Shown one piece after another: positions 16,375 through 24,469 of a stretch of 36,085 nt of DNA; the first letter of the stretch is position 1; each line of letters begins with the position of its first letter. A program made the position numbers and the translations under genes. The stretch is from an uncultured Lachnospiraceae bacterium (GTDB lineage Bacteria; Bacillota; Clostridia; Lachnospirales; Lachnospiraceae). The stretch covers positions 1-36,085 of the forward strand of contig CAJUQJ010000041.1 in NCBI GenBank assembly GCA_910588215.1. The letters are read 5' to 3'. The notes under the pieces were generated by a model that saw nothing but the letters and a program-made list of their open reading frames with translations, was not told the origin of the DNA and did not search any database.

Positions 16375-16443
16375 GAGAAAGGAATGGATTATTTCATAGA
16401 AATAACAGAGACATATTTTGCCATAAAGAAGGAGGCTGACAGG

Positions 16444-16854
16444 ATGCAGATCAGAGCAGCAGATAGGAAGGATACGGAGATGCTTTCACGGCTTGACAGA
16501 CACATCAGGCCGGAAGAACTGGAAGTCAGTATATCGCTTGGAAGAGTCCTGGTGGCCGAAGAGAACGGGAAACTGGCCGGATGGCTGCGCTGGAATCTGT
16601 TCTGGGACAATACGCCTTTTATGAATATGCTGTTTATGTTGGAAGAATATCGCGGACAGGGATTTGGGGGAAGAATGGTTTCTGTCTGGGAAGAGCAGAT
16701 GAAAGCGGCGGGATATGAATGCGTTATGACATCCACGTTGTCCAACGAGGAGGCGCAGCACTTTTACCGCAGACAGCACTATGTGGATGCGGGGGCGCTG
16801 TTGTTGCCGGGAGAGCCGCTGGAGATCATTTTCGTCAAGGAATTAATTCCCTGA
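16444..16854 (+). CDS. GNAT-family N-acetyltransferase
   Basis: This is a single-domain GNAT acetyltransferase of 136 aa. The acetyl-CoA pyrophosphate loop is seen as EEYRGQGFGGRMV (motif A). It is followed by STLSNEEAQHFYRRQHYVDAG, the usual C-terminal N-x-x-A-x-x-F-Y element. The acceptor is unknown. ATG 16444 is chosen because AAGGAGG lies eight bases upstream. The longer frame from ATG 16384 has only an abutting AAAGGA and would add 20 residues outside the domain. Confidence 0.82.
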   Translation: MQIRAADRKDTEMLSRLDRHIRPEELEVSISLGRVLVAEENGKLAGWLRWNLFWDNTPFMNMLFMLEEYRGQGFGGRMVSVWEEQMKAAGYECVMTSTLSNEEAQHFYRRQHYVDAGALLLPGEPLEIIFVKELIP

Positions 16855-16893
16855 TGCGAAATTTAGTGTAAAAATGGAATAAGTTCAGCTGGG

Positions 16894-17012
16894 ATTTGTG
16901 CCGAAGTGTCACAAATTCTATTGATCGCAGAGCAAAATTGGAGTATTCCTTCGGAAAACTCCTGAATTCTGCTCGCGTCCTCAGCGCAAAGCGCTTCGGA
17001 ATGGAGGTAAAA
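16894..17012 (+). repeat. SD-leader repeat, full copy before the nitrilase gene
   Basis: ATTTGTG (16894-16900) and CACAAAT (16910-16916) flank CCGAAGTGT. Then come the CTATTGATCGCAGAGCA module and a nested hairpin around TTCC-TTC-GGAA with flanking GGAGT/ACTCC. The CTGCTCGCGTCCTCAGCGC module and the terminal CGGAATGGAGGTAAAA follow. Most modules recur almost unchanged on the minus strand at 35659-35850 and in part at 4286-4356. Confidence 0.85.
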
Positions 17013-17891
17013 ATGGAAGACTTAAGAGTAGCATTTTTACAGATCGCACCGACGGGTTCGGTGGAAGGCAATCTGGAAAAGGGCAGGACATACTGCAGGA
17101 TGGCGAAGGAGCAGGGAGCGGATATCGCGCTTTTTCCGGAAATGTGGAGCAGCGGGTATCAGATTCCGGAAGAGGTTGCCAGGTTGAAAGCGCTGGCCGT
17201 TTCTCGGGATGGTGACTTTGTGTTGGCATTTCAGGCGTTGGCGAAAGAACTGCAGATGGCGGTCGGCATCACATATCTGGAAGCCTGGGAGCCGTTGCCC
17301 AGGAATACGATCACACTGTTTGATCGACACGGCAGGGAAGCCTACACATATGCCAAGGTGCACACCTGTGATTTTGGGGAGGAATGCAGACTTACGGCAG
17401 GGGACGACTTCTATGTGGCCGATCTGGATACGGAGAAGGGAACGGTCAGGGTCGGCAGCATGATCTGCTACGACAGGGAATTTCCGGAGAGTGCCCGGAT
17501 CCTGATGTTAAAAGGTGCTGAGCTTGTGCTTGTGCCAAATGCCTGCCCGATGGAGATCAATCGTATCTCTCAGCTGCGGAGCAGGGCTTATGAGAATATG
17601 ATCGGCATCGCTACCGTGAATTACCCTGAACAGCAGCCGGACTGCAACGGTCATTCCACGGCCTTTGACGGGATTGCCTACAGACCGCAGAAGGCAGGCT
17701 CAAGGGATACGCTGTTTATGGAGGCCGATGGTTCGGAGGGGATTTTTATAGCCGATTTCCCGATGGAAGAGATACGCGATTACCGGAGCAGGGAAGTACA
17801 CGGGAATGCCTACCGCCATCCTCATAAGTATGGTCTGCTGGTGGCGGAAGAGATCAGGGAGCCTTTTATCAGGAAGGATTACAGGCGATAA
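17013..17891 (+). CDS. Carbon-nitrogen hydrolase (nitrilase superfamily amidase)
   Basis: This is a 292-aa amidase-type enzyme of the nitrilase superfamily. The catalytic triad is visible as Glu43 in FPEMWSSGY, Lys115 in YAKVHTCDFGEE and Cys152 in MICYDREFPESAR. It should hydrolyse a small amide such as an omega-amide or carbamoyl compound in the cytoplasm. The substrate cannot be set from motifs. The start ATG 17013 comes directly after the leader repeat's GGAGGTAAAA. The open frame back to 16896 only translates the repeat (tail FGMEVK) and is rejected. Confidence 0.88.
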   Translation: MEDLRVAFLQIAPTGSVEGNLEKGRTYCRMAKEQGADIALFPEMWSSGYQIPEEVARLKALAVSRDGDFVLAFQALAKELQMAVGITYLEAWEPLPRNTITLFDRHGREAYTYAKVHTCDFGEECRLTAGDDFYVADLDTEKGTVRVGSMICYDREFPESARILMLKGAELVLVPNACPMEINRISQLRSRAYENMIGIATVNYPEQQPDCNGHSTAFDGIAYRPQKAGSRDTLFMEADGSEGIFIADFPMEEIRDYRSREVHGNAYRHPHKYGLLVAEEIREPFIRKDYRR

Positions 17892-18045
17892 ATAAGGAAG
17901 AAAAGGGATTGGTGTAAGGGATTTGATTCGTCAGGCGAATTTTAAGATGGTCGGCTGTGCGCAACGGCAAAGACGGGGTTTTTGCAACAGTAGAATAATG
18001 AAGTGAGAAAAGGGGATTTTGTGAAGTGGAAGGATGGAGGGCAGA

Positions 18046-18996
18046 ATGAATTTTGAATTAGAACGGCCGGAAACGGTCATTAAGGCGCAGGAAAGGCAGA
18101 AGGGTTTAAACTGGTTCCTGGAGATGCTGGTATTTGTGTTGGTGTTTTTTGTCTGCACGTTTGCACAGATTCTGGTCACCCTGCCGGGGGAAATGCTGCT
18201 TATTTCCACGAATGCAGACTATCAGGCGGCCGCGGCGGCCGGGGATCTGGACGGGATGGCCGCGGCGCTGCGTCTGCTGGGTGGTTCGGATCTGTATATG
18301 GTTTTGGCGCTGTTTTCGACTGTGGCAATGACGCTGGTCACACTTTTATTCTGCAGGCTGATCCAGAAGCGCAGGATGGATACGCTTGGATTTGTGAAAA
18401 AGAAAGCAGGCCGGGAGTATCTGATCGGTCTGGCATTCGGGTTTGCCGCCTTTTCGACGGCTGTCCTGCTCTGTGCATTAACAGGAGCAATCAGGATTGA
18501 GGGGCTTTCCGGGACATTCGGCGGGGGTATATTTGCACTTTTCGTGGTTGGTTATATGGTACAGGGGATGGGGGAAGAAGTGCTGTGCCGCGGTTATCTC
18601 ATGGTATCCATCGGCCGGCGTTATCCGATGTGGGTGGCAGTCTTTTCCAACGCGGTCATCTTCGCGGCGCTGCATCTGTTGAATAATGGAATCAGCGTTC
18701 TGGCGTTTATTAATTTGACGCTGTTTGGCGTGTTTGCTTCTCTTTATTTTATCAAAAGGGGCAGTATCTGGGGAATCGGTGCCTTTCACAGCATCTGGAA
18801 TCTGGTGCAGGGGAATTTCTGGGGACTCAGCGTCAGCGGCGGTGTTACGGAATGTTCGGTATTTAGGACCACGATGGTGGAAGGAAGGGATATCATAAAC
18901 GGCGGCGCATTCGGACCGGAAGGCGGGCTTGCGGTGACGGTAGTGCTGCTTGCAGGAATTTGCGTGCTGCTAAGGAAGAAAGAGGTAGTACAGTAA
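18046..18996 (+). CDS. CPBP-family intramembrane metalloprotease
   Basis: This is a multi-pass membrane protein of the CPBP (CAAX protease / bacteriocin-processing) family. The glutamate motif EEVLCR (E177, E178, R182), the second motif FAALHLLN and the third motif GAFHSIWN are all present, so it is probably an active protease. About eight hydrophobic segments are visible, the first at residues 20-45. The length is 316 aa. ATG 18046 is preferred over ATG 18034, since the sequence between them (GGAGGG) is the ribosome binding site; the arrangement ATGGAGGGCAGAATG echoes the leader repeats. The target is unknown; family members process peptides or confer bacteriocin self-immunity. Confidence 0.85.
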   Translation: MNFELERPETVIKAQERQKGLNWFLEMLVFVLVFFVCTFAQILVTLPGEMLLISTNADYQAAAAAGDLDGMAAALRLLGGSDLYMVLALFSTVAMTLVTLLFCRLIQKRRMDTLGFVKKKAGREYLIGLAFGFAAFSTAVLLCALTGAIRIEGLSGTFGGGIFALFVVGYMVQGMGEEVLCRGYLMVSIGRRYPMWVAVFSNAVIFAALHLLNNGISVLAFINLTLFGVFASLYFIKRGSIWGIGAFHSIWNLVQGNFWGLSVSGGVTECSVFRTTMVEGRDIINGGAFGPEGGLAVTVVLLAGICVLLRKKEVVQ

Positions 18997-19061
18997 TTTT
19001 GTAAGGTATGTGCCGGCGGGATGTCAGAGAGTGGCTGCCGCATAATGCAGACTTGCAGCAA

Positions 19062-19151
19062 CACAAAAAGCTCACGTGTGTCGGCTACGGTGAATGGACG
19101 ACTAAGAAAATCTCCATCTCTTTCGCGAGACAACTACGTGAGCAATTTGTG
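19062..19151. repeat. 90-bp element with 16-bp terminal inverted repeats
   Basis: CACAAAAAGCTCACGT (19062-19077) and ACGTGAGCAATTTGTG (19136-19151) are inverted repeats matching at 14 of 16 positions. They lie in the gap between two convergent genes. It could be a bidirectional terminator-like structure or a miniature element. No target duplication was recognised and no second copy was seen in this window. The rest of the gap holds nothing else I can name. Confidence 0.5.
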
Positions 19152-19230
19152 CAATATGCCGGCGCAAAATTAGAATGACACTTTTTGCTATCCAGATCCG
19201 CAAAGTCAATTTGTGAAGCAGGTTTGTATC

Positions 19231-20730
19231 TTATACGCCGTAGATCTCAGAATACTTTTCTTTAAAATACCGGATAAGCGGTTCGGCGGATATTTCCTTG
19301 CCGCAGACTGTCCTGATCGCATCCTTGGGCTTGCGCGTATTGCCGTACCAGTGAATCTTCTGATTCAGCCATGCGGTGATGTCCTTAATCTTTCCGTTCT
19401 TAAGCAGTTCGTCCACATTCCCCAGCTCTTCCTGCAGAGTGTCAAGAAGCATACCGTCGTAAATACTGCCCAGCAGATAGGAAGGGAAGTACCCAAAGCC
19501 GCCGTCCGACCAGTGCATATCCTGCAGGATGCCCCTCGCGTCATCTGCAGGTGTGATCTGCAGATAATCCTGCATTTTCTGGTTCCACAATGCGGGCAGG
19601 TCATTTACCGCCACATGATCTCTGAAGATCGCCTTTTCCATTTCGTAGCGCAGTATGATATGGAAGCAGTAAGTCACTTCGTCTGCGTTTACACGGATGA
19701 AGCTGTTTTGCACGTGATTGATCTCCTGGTAGAAAGTTTCTAACGGGATTTCCTGAAAGGCAGGCAGTAGTTCGCCCAGCTTATCGTAAATGGGCAGCCA
19801 GAAATTCTTATTCCGTCCCAGAATATTTTCATAGAACCGGGACTGGCTTTCGTGAAGCCCCATGTAACCGCAGCTGCCGGCTACAGTGTTGTCATATTCC
19901 GGGTTGACGTTCTGTTCAAAAATGGCGTGCCCGCCCTCATGGACAGCGGAGAAGATGGAACTAAGCGGATCATTCTCATAATAGTGATTGGTCAATCGCA
20001 CATCCCTGGAAGAAAAGTTGAGGGTAAAAGGATGCTCTGTCTCCCCGACACTTCCGGCGTCCTTCCGGAAGCCGATATAATCCAGCAAAAGATCCTGTAC
20101 CTTTCGCTGGCCGTCCGGATCGAAATAGTTTTTGAAGGCCGGATTTTCCGGTTTCTGTTTTGCAAGGATCTCTTTTACGAAGGGGATCAGCTCTTCTTTC
20201 AGCGCTTCAAACAGGCCGTCAATGGTGGCGGAGTCCATGCCTTCTTCATATTGGTTGAGAAGGGCGTCGTAAACTTCCACGCCCGGATCGGTATAGCCGG
20301 CCATCTCTACAGTCAGGTCGATCATTTTCTGCAGATAAGGCGCAAACAGGCCAAAGTCGGATTTTTCCTTGGCATCCACCCAAATATTGCCGGCTTCCGC
20401 CTGGGTCTGCACGTAGGTCTTATACAGATCGGCGGGAATACGCTTGTTGCGGTCGAAATCGCGCTTCATGCGTGTGACGATAAATTTCCATGTGTCCGTG
20501 AGGGCATCATACTCTGCCGGCTTGGTCAGTTCGGTCAGCATTTCCTCCATCTGTTCGGAGGTGGACATGGTGAAGACCTCTGTGGAAAAGTGGGTCAGCG
20601 CCTCCACATGACCCTCCTGTCCCAGCTTCGGGGTGCAGGTCTTCATGTCCCAGTACAGCAGCGTGATCACATGCTCATACTGATTCATCTTTTTTAGATA
20701 TTCCTGAAATTCTTCTAGTAATTTGCTCAT
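19231..20730 (-). CDS. M32 metallocarboxypeptidase (Taq-type)
   Basis: This is a zinc carboxypeptidase of the M32 family (thermostable carboxypeptidase 1 type), cytoplasmic, removing C-terminal residues from peptides. The zinc motif is H264-E265-G-G-H268 in VHEGGHAIFEQN, with the downstream glutamate in LHESQSRFYEN as third ligand. The length of 499 aa matches the family. The N-terminal LYWDMKTCTPKLG and C-terminal WSDGGFGYFPSYLLGSIYD segments are typical. The start ATG 20730 has AGGGAG upstream on the minus strand. It is monocistronic and convergent with the CPBP gene. Confidence 0.92.
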   Translation of the reverse strand: MSKLLEEFQEYLKKMNQYEHVITLLYWDMKTCTPKLGQEGHVEALTHFSTEVFTMSTSEQMEEMLTELTKPAEYDALTDTWKFIVTRMKRDFDRNKRIPADLYKTYVQTQAEAGNIWVDAKEKSDFGLFAPYLQKMIDLTVEMAGYTDPGVEVYDALLNQYEEGMDSATIDGLFEALKEELIPFVKEILAKQKPENPAFKNYFDPDGQRKVQDLLLDYIGFRKDAGSVGETEHPFTLNFSSRDVRLTNHYYENDPLSSIFSAVHEGGHAIFEQNVNPEYDNTVAGSCGYMGLHESQSRFYENILGRNKNFWLPIYDKLGELLPAFQEIPLETFYQEINHVQNSFIRVNADEVTYCFHIILRYEMEKAIFRDHVAVNDLPALWNQKMQDYLQITPADDARGILQDMHWSDGGFGYFPSYLLGSIYDGMLLDTLQEELGNVDELLKNGKIKDITAWLNQKIHWYGNTRKPKDAIRTVCGKEISAEPLIRYFKEKYSEIYGV

Positions 20731-20761
20731 GGCATCTCCCTTCTCATTTTATTCCCGCGAG

Positions 20762-20869
20762 CAACGAGCCAAGTGGCTGCTTGCAGACATTTGGCGACTG
20801 CCGCGAGGGTCAAATACCCCGCTGCTCTGCAGCGCTGCAAGTTTGATACCCCGTTGCTTGCAGCGGGGT
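20762..20869. repeat. Cluster of GC-rich palindromes upstream of the carboxypeptidase
   Basis: The stretch contains nested GCAA/TTGC and GCCA/TGGC pairs (20761-20784), CGCTGC-TCT-GCAGCG (20820-20834) and a 10-bp stem ACCCCGTTGC / GCAGCGGGGT (20848-20869, one G-U). TACCCCG occurs twice in direct orientation. It looks like an extragenic palindromic repeat. No T-run follows, so a terminator role is not supported. Confidence 0.5.
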
Positions 20870-20890
20870 CTTTGATTGCTGCAATGAATT

Positions 20891-20972
20891 GATGCCAGGG
20901 TCAAAAGGTCATGTATGAAATGCGGAGCAATCCGTAGGCATCAGGGGGCAAAAACCTTTTGACCCCAGCATC
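20891..20972 (-). mobile_element. Miniature inverted-repeat element A, short copy (82 bp)
   Basis: The terminal inverted repeats are GATGCCAGGGTCAAAAGGT on the left and the complement of GATGCTGGGGTCAAAAGGT on the right (17 of 19 match). The 7-bp direct repeat ATGAATT flanks it at 20884-20890 and 20973-20979. The reverse complement aligns with 25738-25919, and this copy lacks about 100 bp of the interior. It is non-coding, so it must have been moved by a transposase elsewhere. Confidence 0.85.
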
Positions 20973-21017
20973 ATGAATTGTAGCTTTTAAAATTATATCA
21001 CATTTTTGGTAATCTGT

Positions 21018-21025
21018 GGTAGAAT
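21018..21025 (+). promoter_or_regulatory. Possible extended -10 promoter of the helicase gene
   Basis: GGTAGAAT preceded by T gives TGGTAGAAT, an extended -10 match. It lies about 45 bp downstream of mini-element A. Transcription would start near 21032 and leave a roughly 185-nt leader. No -35 is evident. Confidence 0.4.
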
Positions 21026-21217
21026 GTATAGGGCGATAGGACGAACATTTGTTTCGATGGTTACGATTCGCGGTGGACTGTAACTTTCGATGTGACGTTT
21101 TGGTGTGACAGGTTATTTGTTATCGGTGTCCGGCATATTGCGGCGGGGCATCCGGCCCCTAGAGAAAGTGGCTTTTTTCATGAGAAAATGATTCAGGTAA
21201 TTGAAATGGAGAGGACT

Positions 21218-24200
21218 ATGAACGCGGTTTTTCGGGATATCTTCCGTGCGATCCATGAGGGAAAATGGATGAGCATCGAATACCACAACAGAGAAGATCA
21301 GATCACGAAATACTGGATTGGAATCCGTGATCTGGACGCCTGCAGCCGTACCCTTTCGGTGGACGGTCTCCATCTGGGGCAGTATACGGTGGAGTCTTAT
21401 GACAGGATCCGGATTGATTCCATCCAGTCCTCCAGGATCATAGAAGGCTCTTACTGCCCTGTCAATGAAAAACTGGTTCAGGATATTTATTTAAATCCCC
21501 ACAAATATACGGGTCTGTTTGAAAACACTGCCAATTTAAAGATTCTCGGTTATCTGGAGATGTGCAACCGTCTGGACTGCGTGCCGTACAAGTCGGATTT
21601 CAGCCTGGTGCGCTATCTGGATCACGACACGATCAAAGGAGAACTGTATCAGCTAAGTCCGGAGCAGTTTCGGGAGATCGTGAAGAATTTCCAGTACCAG
21701 TCGGAATCTGTCGGACGTGAGGACGGCCGGCTGCAGATCAGACAGTTGGCGATGAATGTCTTAAGTATTCATATGAAGAAAGGGCTGTACGTGATGGCTT
21801 ACCGCAAGCTGCATCTGGACGTAAAGCAGCGGGCGCTAAAGCCGGCGGAGGAGATTACGATCTGCACGGAGTTTGCAATCAAAGAGGAGAGAGGCAGCCG
21901 TCCTGTGGAACTTGTGACGAAACAGAGCATCCGCCGGTTTCTGGACGGTGACGAGTATGAGCTGCTTGCCGATTTCGAGGCGAATCAGGAGCGGATCAAG
22001 GATTGTATCATGCGGCGGATGCCCAGAAGCAGCTGCAATGTGGACGATATGCCGTATATTATAGGGCTGGAAGCGGATATTGCGCTGGATCTGCATAAAG
22101 AATATCAGGCCGTTATGAAGTTGTATCGGAAAAAGGAAGTGCCGGTGCCCATCCGGGCTTTTTTCGGAGATTTGCTGGAGCGGCCCAGAAGGACGGCGGC
22201 CTATCCGATCGCGCTGATTAACCGGAATATCAATATGGATCAGCTGCTGGCGATCCACAACGCCATGAAGTATCCGGTAGCTTATATTCAGGGACCGCCG
22301 GGGACGGGGAAGACGAATACCATTATCAACACCATCGTGACGGCATTTTTCAATGAACGCACGGTGCTGTTTGCATCCTACAATAACCATCCGATCAACG
22401 GCGTCTACGAGAAACTCTCCACCATAGAGTATAACGGAAAGACGATTCCTTTCCCGATCCTGCGGCTGGGCAACCAGGAGAAGGTGAAGGAGGCGCTTTT
22501 GACGATCAGGAGGCTCTACCGGGAGGTACAGAACGTGAAAGTGTTCGAGGATACGCTGGATCGTAACAAGGACGACCGGAAGAAGCGGGCCAGACGGCTG
22601 TCGGAGCTGCTAAGACGGTATGAGGAGCTGTTGGATCTGCGGGAACGGGAGGAGACCATAGACCGGGTGCTGGAATATGAGGAGAAAAAGGGCGCTCTGC
22701 TGCAGACAATGGCCTTCGAGCAGGACCTGAAGGTCAGGCAGCGCGGACAGCTTCGCAGGAAGATCGAGGTCACGGGGGAAGTGTCGGAAGCGGAAGCGCT
22801 TTCCCTGTTGGATGACAATATAGAAGACCTGAAAAAGTACCTCTACTATATCTCCGCAGGCTATATCAAAAAGATCGGGCAGCAGAAAAACGCCGATCTG
22901 CTGGAGATTCTGGAAATGGAGGATGACGGGAAGCAGTTGGAGGCTTTTGGGAAGTATCTGGGAAAAAAGGAGAATATCTTAAAGCTGCAGAAGATCTTTC
23001 CAATCATCGCCACCACCTGTATCTCGGCCCATCGTCTCGGAGAGCCGGAGCCGATGTTTGATATGGTGATCATGGACGAGGCCAGCCAATGTAATATTGC
23101 GGTTTCGCTGGTGCCCATCCTGCGGGGGACGAGCCTGATGCTGGTAGGTGATCCGCAGCAGCTCAATCCGGTGATCCTGTTGGACGAGCTGACTAACGAT
23201 AAACTACGGAAGCGTTATACGGTGTCCGATGAATATGACTATAGGAAAAATTCCATCTATAAGACGTATCTGGCCTGCGACGCGGTCAGCGACGAGACGC
23301 TTTTGCACAATCATTACCGCTGCCATAAGGATATCATCGGGTTTAATAATCGTAAGTATTATCATTCCAAACTCAGCATCCTGTCCCAGAGCAGGGAGGA
23401 ACAGCCCCTCGTCTATCTGGATATGCAGGATACCTTCTCGGAGCTTAAGAATACCGCGCCGGCGGAGGCTGGTGAGATCGCCAGATATGCTGCGCTGAAT
23501 AAAGATAAAAATATCGGCGTCATTACGCCCTTTGTCAATCAGAAGAAACTGATCGAAGAGGCGTTGGCTCGGGCGAAGGTGGACAATGTGACCTGCGGGA
23601 CGGTTCATGCCTTTCAGGGAGACGAGAAAGACGTGATCCTTTTTTCTACGGCGATTACGGAGCAGACCCAGGCGGGTACTTACGAGTGGCTGAAAAACAA
23701 CAAAGAACTGATCAACGTGGCAACGTCGCGGGCCAGAGATAAACTGATCGTTCTTTCCAGCAGGCAGCATCTGGAGCGTCTGCACCAGAAGGAGGGGGAA
23801 GACGATCTGTATGAACTGGCCCGGTATGTGTGGTCCAACGGAACCTCTGCGGTGACACCCAAGCAGGCGGCATCCCGGGCGTTGGGCATTAAGCCTTTCA
23901 GCAGCGCTACGGAAGAGGCTTTTCTGGAGAACTTGAATCATGCGCTGGGGAATATCTGGCTGACCCAGAGTCGCTATACGGTTCACAAAGAGGTGGCCAT
24001 CGCCCATGTATTTCAGGGGAGTGAACGCTATAACGACCTCTTTTATAACGGACGCTTTGACTTCGTGGTGTATGAGAAGCACGGGACGACGGAGCTGCCG
24101 ATTCTAGCCATCGAACTGGACGGCAAAGAGCATTTTGACGACGAAGTGGTACAAAATCGTGACCGGAAGAAGAAAGCCATCTGCGACGAACATGATCTGC

Positions 24201-24286
24201 AGCTGATCCGGGTGGAGAATTCTTATGCCAGACGGTATCAACATATTAAAGAAATATTGATCAATTTCTTCTCGATCGCCCATTGA
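21218..24286 (+). CDS. SF1 (Upf1/Dna2-like) helicase fused to a C-terminal PD-(D/E)XK-type nuclease
   Basis: This is a 1022-aa protein. The N-terminal ~80 residues (KWMSIEYHN, KYWIGIRDLD) resemble a WYL-like sensor fold. The helicase core has Walker A GPPGTGKTN near residue 358, a long charged coiled insertion (about 430-500), Walker B VIMDEASQC near 618, GDPQQLNP, HNHYRCHKDI, TVHAFQGDEKDV and NVATSRARDKL. The C-terminus from about residue 890 looks like a DUF2726-type nuclease: GRFDFVV, LAIELDGKEHF, RDRKKKAICDEHDLQLIRV. ATG 21218 (GGAGAGG just upstream) is my choice; the frame is open back to 21092 with no good ribosome binding site. It is a stand-alone gene between two copies of element A. 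Such helicase-nuclease fusions are often anti-phage or mobile-element proteins; that role is inference. Confidence 0.8.
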   Translation: MNAVFRDIFRAIHEGKWMSIEYHNREDQITKYWIGIRDLDACSRTLSVDGLHLGQYTVESYDRIRIDSIQSSRIIEGSYCPVNEKLVQDIYLNPHKYTGLFENTANLKILGYLEMCNRLDCVPYKSDFSLVRYLDHDTIKGELYQLSPEQFREIVKNFQYQSESVGREDGRLQIRQLAMNVLSIHMKKGLYVMAYRKLHLDVKQRALKPAEEITICTEFAIKEERGSRPVELVTKQSIRRFLDGDEYELLADFEANQERIKDCIMRRMPRSSCNVDDMPYIIGLEADIALDLHKEYQAVMKLYRKKEVPVPIRAFFGDLLERPRRTAAYPIALINRNINMDQLLAIHNAMKYPVAYIQGPPGTGKTNTIINTIVTAFFNERTVLFASYNNHPINGVYEKLSTIEYNGKTIPFPILRLGNQEKVKEALLTIRRLYREVQNVKVFEDTLDRNKDDRKKRARRLSELLRRYEELLDLREREETIDRVLEYEEKKGALLQTMAFEQDLKVRQRGQLRRKIEVTGEVSEAEALSLLDDNIEDLKKYLYYISAGYIKKIGQQKNADLLEILEMEDDGKQLEAFGKYLGKKENILKLQKIFPIIATTCISAHRLGEPEPMFDMVIMDEASQCNIAVSLVPILRGTSLMLVGDPQQLNPVILLDELTNDKLRKRYTVSDEYDYRKNSIYKTYLACDAVSDETLLHNHYRCHKDIIGFNNRKYYHSKLSILSQSREEQPLVYLDMQDTFSELKNTAPAEAGEIARYAALNKDKNIGVITPFVNQKKLIEEALARAKVDNVTCGTVHAFQGDEKDVILFSTAITEQTQAGTYEWLKNNKELINVATSRARDKLIVLSSRQHLERLHQKEGEDDLYELARYVWSNGTSAVTPKQAASRALGIKPFSSATEEAFLENLNHALGNIWLTQSRYTVHKEVAIAHVFQGSERYNDLFYNGRFDFVVYEKHGTTELPILAIELDGKEHFDDEVVQNRDRKKKAICDEHDLQLIRVENSYARRYQHIKEILINFFSIAH

Positions 24287-24296
24287 TCCTGTGGAA

Positions 24297-24354
24297 TGCA
24301 GGCAGGAAAAGCGTGGTGCAGCATACCTGGCTGATCAAGATGTTCCTGTCTGCA
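24297..24354. repeat. Inverted repeat behind the helicase gene
   Basis: TGCAGGCAGGAA (24297-24308) pairs with TTCCTGTCTGCA (24343-24354), 12 bp with one G-U pair, enclosing 34 nt. It starts 11 nt after the helicase stop codon. It could protect the mRNA 3' end. It lacks a T-run. Confidence 0.45.
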
Positions 24355-24356
24355 GT

Positions 24357-24459
24357 TATAGTAAACGATAGAGCAGATTCCTGTTTCCTGCACCTGCCAA
24401 AGCCATAAACGGAAACTTTGGCAGGGCCGAAAGCGAAACTTCTAATGTCGTTACCTATA
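24357..24459. repeat. Palindromic repeat B, left copy, uninterrupted (103 bp)
   Basis: The ends are TATAGTAAACGA and its imperfect inverted counterpart (complement of TATAGGTAACGA). The interior holds CTGCCAAAG / CTTTGGCAG, a 9-bp stem. A directly oriented, closely related copy lies on the far side of the Rpn gene at 25643-25934, where it is split by element A. Both copies are exactly 103 bp once the insertion is removed. Confidence 0.8.
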
Positions 24460-24469
24460 CGATTGACTG

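Noticed and set aside
16896..17012. Long N-terminal extensions ending in FGMEVK (also at 4291-4356)
   Set aside because: They translate the non-coding leader repeat. The GGAGG inside it is the ribosome binding site for the ATG that follows, and the families start there.
19852..20697. 281-codon open frame antisense to the M32 carboxypeptidase
   Set aside because: It is a shadow of the minus-strand gene, which has an intact HEGGH zinc motif.
20848..20869. Strong GC hairpin as an intrinsic terminator
   Set aside because: No T-run on either strand and no gene ends nearby; it sits upstream of the divergent starts.
23204..24082. 292-codon open frame antisense to the helicase
   Set aside because: It mirrors the helicase coding frame, has no domain or ribosome binding site, and the plus-strand protein has all SF1 motifs.
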